Shown: positions 5,953 through 9,626 of the stretch, piece after piece
Layout: the number at the start of each line of letters is the position of its first letter
Numbering within the stretch: the stretch's first letter is position 1
Source: an uncultured Flavobacteriales bacterium
GTDB lineage: Bacteria; Bacteroidota; Bacteroidia; Flavobacteriales_D; Sanyastnellaceae
DNA: 9,626 nucleotides
Reading direction: 5' to 3'
Assembly (NCBI GenBank): GCA_938003665.1
Contig: CALKYI010000177.1
Coordinates: 1 to 9,626, forward strand
Translations under genes and position numbers: made by a program
The notes under the pieces: model-generated
Told to the model about the DNA's origin: nothing
Database searches by the model: none
The model's input: the letters and a program-made list of their open reading frames with translations, nothing else

Positions 5953-7734
5953 ATGCCCTTAATTCCTCGCTTTCAAGTCTTGTTCCTGTGTGCCATGCTT
6001 TTGCCCGCAGCCTTCGGCCTCGCACAAGAATCGGTGCCTTCCGACCCGTTGGTGATCAGGGACGACAACCGAACGCCGACCTGGGAAGAAACCCTGGCTG
6101 TTTTCGAAGAGCTTGCCGAAGCGAGCGAAGAGGCGCACTTGATCGAAGTGGGGAAAAGCGACGTGGGCCGCCCCATCCATGCATTTGTGTTGAGTCGGTC
6201 AGCGCTTGAAGCCAATGACCTTGACGGTTTGCGCACGCTTCGGCAATCGAATCGTCTGGGGCTGCTCATCAACAATGCCATTCACCCGGGTGAGCCATGC
6301 GGGGTAGACGCTTCGGTAGCCTGGATTCGGTCACTCTTGGCGGACAACAAGGTGCGTCGATCGGTGCTCGATGTCATGGACATAGCAGTCATCCCGATGT
6401 ATAATGTGGGGGGTGCGCTGAATCGAAATTGCTGCACACGGACAAACCAAGATGGGCCGGAGGAGTATGGCTTCAGAGGAAACGCTCGAAACCTCGATTT
6501 GAACCGAGACTTCATCAAAATGGATAGCCGAAACGCTGGGGCATTCGTAGCACTATTTCAGGCTTTTTCGCCTGAGGTGTTCATTGACACGCACACCACC
6601 AATGGGGCGGATTATCCATACGAAATGACCCTGATATCCACCCAACCCGATAAGGCAGGTCCAATCGTAGGAAGTTTCATCCGTGACACGATGGAACCTG
6701 CGCTGTATGCGTCCATGGAACAGCGCGGGATACCGACCTGTCCTTATGTGTATTCCATAGGTGAAACCCCTGAGGAGGGCATTGTTGGGTTTTTGGAAAC
6801 CCCTCGGTACAGCACGGGGTATGCAGCGCTGTTTGGCTGCATCGGCTTCACCGCGGAAGCGCACATGTTGAAGCCGTTTCCCGTTCGGGTTCAAGCTACG
6901 CAGGCCTTTATTGAGAGTGTGGTTGATTTTATGCACTTGCGAAGCGATGAGTTGAAGGAGGTGCGAGCAGCTGAAGCAGCTCGATGGGCTGCCATCGACA
7001 AGGCTCCGGTCCGGTGGGAGCGAACGGAAGCGTTTACAGTTTTGTCCTTTGAGGGCTTTGAATCCCGAAAAGAAATCAGTCCAGTAACCGGTGAATTGCG
7101 CCTTAAGTACGACCGATCGAGCCGGTGGAACAAGGAAATACCGTTCTACAACCACTATGCACCAACAGTTGAGTCTACCATACCAGAATACTGGATCATT
7201 CCACAGGCATGGCGGCACGTCGTAGAGCGACTGCAGCGCAACGGGGTGGAGATGGAAGCCCTCGAGAATGACACAACCATGCTCTTGCGCGCAGGGGATA
7301 TACAAGGCTTCACATCCTCATCGCGTCCGTACGAAGGGCATCACATGAATGTGTTGGATTCGGTCGCGTGGTCTGCAGTCCCGGTCCGTCTGTTTGCAGG
7401 TGATTGGATGATTCCAGCGGACCAAGCCCATATCCGTTATTTGTGCGAAGTGTTGGATCCGCAAGGCCATGATTCCTTTTTCACGTGGAATTTCTTCGAC
7501 AGTGCCATGCAGCAGAAAGAGCACTTCAGCGGATACGTCTTCGAAGAGACAGCGGCAGAACTCTTGTCTTCAGATTCATTGTTGCGGACTTCGTTTGAGC
7601 AGGCGAAAGCCAGCGATGCTGAATTGCGCGAAAATGCCCGTGCACAATTGAACTGGTTGTACCGCGCTTCTCCGCATTACGAGGGTACAGCGAATCGCTA
7701 TCCGGTATACAAATCCACGAATGATCGGAAATGA
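5953..7734 (+). CDS. Secreted M14-family zinc carboxypeptidase
   Basis: A 593-residue protein from ATG 5953. Residues 1-24 are a signal peptide (PRFQVLFLCAMLLPAAFGLA, then Gln25). The peptidase domain spans about 35-335. HPGE (H111, E114) and the His of DTHTTNG (H214) are the likely zinc ligands. RNLDLNRDF (179-187) is the substrate-binding region typical of Bacteroidota M14 enzymes. E302 in TAEAHMLKPF is the likely catalytic Glu. About 260 further residues form a C-terminal region that I cannot name. It should remove C-terminal residues from peptides in the periplasm or outside the cell; specificity is unknown. An in-frame TTG at 5929 would add MQKNKNRN, giving a more basic signal-peptide n-region; I prefer the ATG, but the choice is open. 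The last codons overlap the esterase start (ATGA), so the two genes are co-translated. The 42-nt gap to divergent yqgE must hold both promoters or parts of them; I saw no convincing -7 box. Confidence 0.92.
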   Translation: MPLIPRFQVLFLCAMLLPAAFGLAQESVPSDPLVIRDDNRTPTWEETLAVFEELAEASEEAHLIEVGKSDVGRPIHAFVLSRSALEANDLDGLRTLRQSNRLGLLINNAIHPGEPCGVDASVAWIRSLLADNKVRRSVLDVMDIAVIPMYNVGGALNRNCCTRTNQDGPEEYGFRGNARNLDLNRDFIKMDSRNAGAFVALFQAFSPEVFIDTHTTNGADYPYEMTLISTQPDKAGPIVGSFIRDTMEPALYASMEQRGIPTCPYVYSIGETPEEGIVGFLETPRYSTGYAALFGCIGFTAEAHMLKPFPVRVQATQAFIESVVDFMHLRSDELKEVRAAEAARWAAIDKAPVRWERTEAFTVLSFEGFESRKEISPVTGELRLKYDRSSRWNKEIPFYNHYAPTVESTIPEYWIIPQAWRHVVERLQRNGVEMEALENDTTMLLRAGDIQGFTSSSRPYEGHHMNVLDSVAWSAVPVRLFAGDWMIPADQAHIRYLCEVLDPQGHDSFFTWNFFDSAMQQKEHFSGYVFEETAAELLSSDSLLRTSFEQAKASDAELRENARAQLNWLYRASPHYEGTANRYPVYKSTNDRK

Positions 7735-8669
7735 AGTCCTTGCGCGTCACCGAATTGCTGTGGTCCTTTCCCAAACGGTTTCTCCGAGCGAGCCACCAGT
7801 TGGGCCGGGTTGTTCGGCGTGATGTGGTGGGGATGACCCCGGAGCAAATTCGTGCTTCACTGGACGGACTGGCTCGTTTGTATCCAGGTCACTTCAACGT
7901 AGCCTTTGAACGTACGTCAATGAACGGCGTTCCCTGTGCCAAGTTGTACCCACGGCATGGTGGCCAGCGCAGTGAAGAAGGGGAAGCGCCGATTTTGATG
8001 TTGGCGCATGGGGGCGGATTTGCATTTGGAAGTGCCCTTACACACCGAGCCTTTGCATCTGCCCTTGTTGTGGAGTTGCAATGTGAGGTTTGGATTCCGG
8101 AGTACCGCTTGGCACCGGAGCATCCTTTTCCTGCACCATTGGAGGACGTTGTAAGTGTGTTGGACGGATTGGTCGGTCGTTCCGAAGACCTTTGGGTGCT
8201 TGGGGACTCTGCCGGCGGTAATTTGGCTTTGGCCGCCGCTATGGAGTGGAAGAAGCTTTCCGGTCAACAGGTGCAAGGGTTGGGGCTGTTTTCGCCTTGG
8301 CTGGATTTGCGTGCACATTCCAACAGCAACCGAAGTAACCAGACTGACCTCAGCCCGTTTGAACGCCTCGACATGGTGGAATACGCTTCGCATTATTTGC
8401 AAGGTTGCCCGGCTGAAGACCCAAGGGTCGCTCCATTGAATCAGTCGTTATCAGGTCTTTCGAAGGTGTACATCGAGGCCTCAAAAGCTGAATACTTGTA
8501 TCCGGATTTTGAACTCGCTTGTGAAGCATTTCGAAGTCAAAATGTGTCTTTCGCGGACCGATTGGAAACAAACGCGTTGCACGGTTGGCAGTTGTTTCCG
8601 GACGTATTGCCCGAGGCCAAGCGCAGCGTGAAAGCGTTCAGTGCGTTTGTGAAGTCCGTTCGAGGCTAA
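7731..8669 (+). CDS. HSL-type alpha/beta-hydrolase (esterase/lipase)
   Basis: A 312-residue protein of the alpha/beta-hydrolase-3 (hormone-sensitive lipase, family IV) type. HGGG (93-96) is the oxyanion-hole motif. YRLAPEHPFPAPLED follows, as usual for the family. GDSAGG (158-163) carries the nucleophile S160. H284 in LHGWQLF is the catalytic His. The acid is probably E254 or D259 in EYLYPD, since the classical DPLxDEG motif is replaced. There is no signal peptide, so it is probably cytoplasmic, although the N-terminus (SLRVTELLWSF) could touch the membrane. It hydrolyses carboxylic esters, probably small to medium acyl chains; the natural substrate is unknown. Its ATG overlaps the TGA of the M14 gene by 4 nt, which implies translational coupling. 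Its TAA overlaps the TAG of the opposite aminotransferase gene by 4 nt. Confidence 0.93.
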   Translation: MKSLRVTELLWSFPKRFLRASHQLGRVVRRDVVGMTPEQIRASLDGLARLYPGHFNVAFERTSMNGVPCAKLYPRHGGQRSEEGEAPILMLAHGGGFAFGSALTHRAFASALVVELQCEVWIPEYRLAPEHPFPAPLEDVVSVLDGLVGRSEDLWVLGDSAGGNLALAAAMEWKKLSGQQVQGLGLFSPWLDLRAHSNSNRSNQTDLSPFERLDMVEYASHYLQGCPAEDPRVAPLNQSLSGLSKVYIEASKAEYLYPDFELACEAFRSQNVSFADRLETNALHGWQLFPDVLPEAKRSVKAFSAFVKSVRG

Positions 8670-9626
8670 CCCTCCAACTCGTCAATGCATCCAACGAGTG
8701 TGTGGAGGGCTTCTCGTAAATCGACATCATTGATGTTCAAAGGCGGTGCAATCCGAAACGCTTGCGGTGTGCTTAGGAAGTAGAACACAAGTACGCCGCG
8801 TTTCATGGCGTGTTGGACAACATAATTCACAGCTTCCGCAGACGCCAATTCAACCGCGATGTAAAGTCCGGTTCGGCGAACGTCATGAACCTGTTCACAT
8901 TGGAGCATGGTCTTTTCGATGGTCGCGCCCACCGCTTCCACCCGCTGCCAATCGGTCGCTTTGAGCAATGCGCTTGCCGCGGCTGAAGCAGCACACGGAA
9001 CAGGGTGTCCCCCGAAAGTGGTGATGTGGCCCAAGGAGGGGGAGTGCGCAAACTGCTGAAGGTGGCTTTTGTTTGACACGAGTGCCCCCATTGGCATCCC
9101 TCCGCCGAGGGCCTTTCCCAAGCACAAGTGATCGGGTACAATGCCGAAATGTTCGAAAGCAAACGGCCGACCAGTGCGACCAAAACCACACTGGATTTCA
9201 TCGAGCACCAAATGCGCCCCGGCATCGGAGCACTTATCTCGCAAGACTTGTAGCCAATCGGTGTCAGGAATTCGGATGCCCGCATCCCCTTGCACGGTTT
9301 CCACGATAACGCCAGCAACCGAAGCGTCAATGGCATTGAGGCCCGTTGGGTCATTCCATTCAATGAGTTCGATGTCACCGACAAGGGGAGCAAATGGCGC
9401 TTTTCGTTCAACATTGGAACTGACCGACAAGGCGCCAAAGGTGTTGCCGTGGTAGCCGCCTGTAACGGCGAGGATCTTCGTGCGTCTCGTAACGCGCCGC
9501 ACCAACTTCATGGCCGCATCGATGGCTTCGGCGCCGGAGTTGACGAAGTAAACGGCATCCAATTTTTCAGGAAGCAACTCGAGCAAACGATGTGCAGATG
9601 ACCCCGGAGCCATTTTGGGACTCGAA
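8666..9626 (-). CDS. Class III PLP-dependent aminotransferase (5' partial)
   Basis: The frame stays open to the right edge (SSPK precedes the Met at 9613), so the N-terminal part, perhaps 70-80 residues judging from the usual 390-400, lies outside. About 319 residues are visible. Class III (acetylornithine/ornithine aminotransferase-like) signatures: YFVNSGAEAIDAAMKL; GGYHGNTFGALS; VLDEIQCGFGRTG, whose Asp contacts the PLP ring nitrogen; CLGKALGGGMPMGA with the PLP-binding Lys (codon at 9113-9115); and HITTFGGHPVPCAA. Members transfer an amino group from an omega-amino or alpha-amino donor to 2-oxoglutarate or pyruvate in the cytoplasm. The exact donor cannot be read from this part, and no arginine or lysine pathway gene is beside it. 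It is therefore not safe to name it argD or rocD. Its TAG overlaps the esterase stop on the other strand. Confidence 0.92.
   Translation of the reverse strand, partial: SSPKMAPGSSAHRLLELLPEKLDAVYFVNSGAEAIDAAMKLVRRVTRRTKILAVTGGYHGNTFGALSVSSNVERKAPFAPLVGDIELIEWNDPTGLNAIDASVAGVIVETVQGDAGIRIPDTDWLQVLRDKCSDAGAHLVLDEIQCGFGRTGRPFAFEHFGIVPDHLCLGKALGGGMPMGALVSNKSHLQQFAHSPSLGHITTFGGHPVPCAASAAASALLKATDWQRVEAVGATIEKTMLQCEQVHDVRRTGLYIAVELASAEAVNYVVQHAMKRGVLVFYFLSTPQAFRIAPPLNINDVDLREALHTLVGCIDELEG
8670..8709 (+). terminator. Hairpin directly after the esterase stop, possible terminator without T run
   Basis: CCCTCCA (8670-8676) pairs with TGGAGGG (8703-8709), and ACTCG (8677-8681) pairs with CGAGT (8695-8699). 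A 3-nt bulge (8700-8702) and a 13-nt loop with a central ATGCAT complete it. The 12 pairs begin on the base after the esterase TAA. No T run follows on the + strand, so intrinsic termination is uncertain; it may instead protect the 3' end of the mRNA. The same bases encode the C-terminus of the convergent aminotransferase. Confidence 0.4.

Noticed and set aside
6553..7305. 250-residue - strand open frame opposite the M14 peptidase
   Set aside because: It lies antisense to a well-supported enzyme gene and shows no recognisable domain, so it is a shadow frame.
8827..9438. 203-residue - strand frame within the aminotransferase region
   Set aside because: It overlaps the aminotransferase in another frame on the same strand and has no family signature.

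Overview
The window suggests a Bacteroidota genome, most likely a marine-type Flavobacteriales (Cryomorphaceae-like) organism. Three things point there: a secreted protein ending in a recognisable type IX secretion (T9SS) type A sorting domain, a giant surface protein built from the Cys-rich 'GCTDxxACNY...ATxDDGSC' repeat common in that group, and a DUF2797 reading frame of the flavobacterial form. The lineage is inferred from gene families only. No ribosomal or marker gene is present.

Left part (1-4414), export and cell surface. The window opens inside a large repeat protein (+ strand, 5' end outside) with at least 11 GC-x-ACNY units, five Asp-rich calcium-type loops, a degenerate Ig/HYR-like segment and a single dockerin-like C-terminal motif. 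It converges on a secreted TlpA-like thioredoxin-fold protein (- strand), with a bidirectional GC-rich terminator between them. Next comes a - strand T9SS cargo protein with a lectin/LamG-like body and its own terminator of nearly the same core sequence.

Middle (4415-5910). A full-length DUF2797 reading frame is interrupted by two in-frame nonsense codons, apparently both at former Glu codons, with no frameshift. It has also lost most of the Cys residues of the family's presumed zinc knuckle. It converges within 7 nt on a yqgE/algH-family gene (- strand).

Right part (5911-9626). Divergent from yqgE is a two-gene + strand operon: a secreted M14-family zinc carboxypeptidase and an HSL-type alpha/beta-hydrolase, joined by an ATGA stop/start overlap. 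The esterase stop overlaps by 4 nt the stop of a convergent class III PLP aminotransferase whose N-terminus lies beyond the right edge. A 12-bp interrupted hairpin begins directly after the esterase stop, inside the aminotransferase coding region.

I saw no tRNA, rRNA, CRISPR array, insertion sequence or phage gene, and no clear new multi-gene system. All intergenic gaps are under about 200 nt. The most unusual items are the a-b-c super-repeat architecture with its dockerin-like end, and the doubly interrupted DUF2797 gene.
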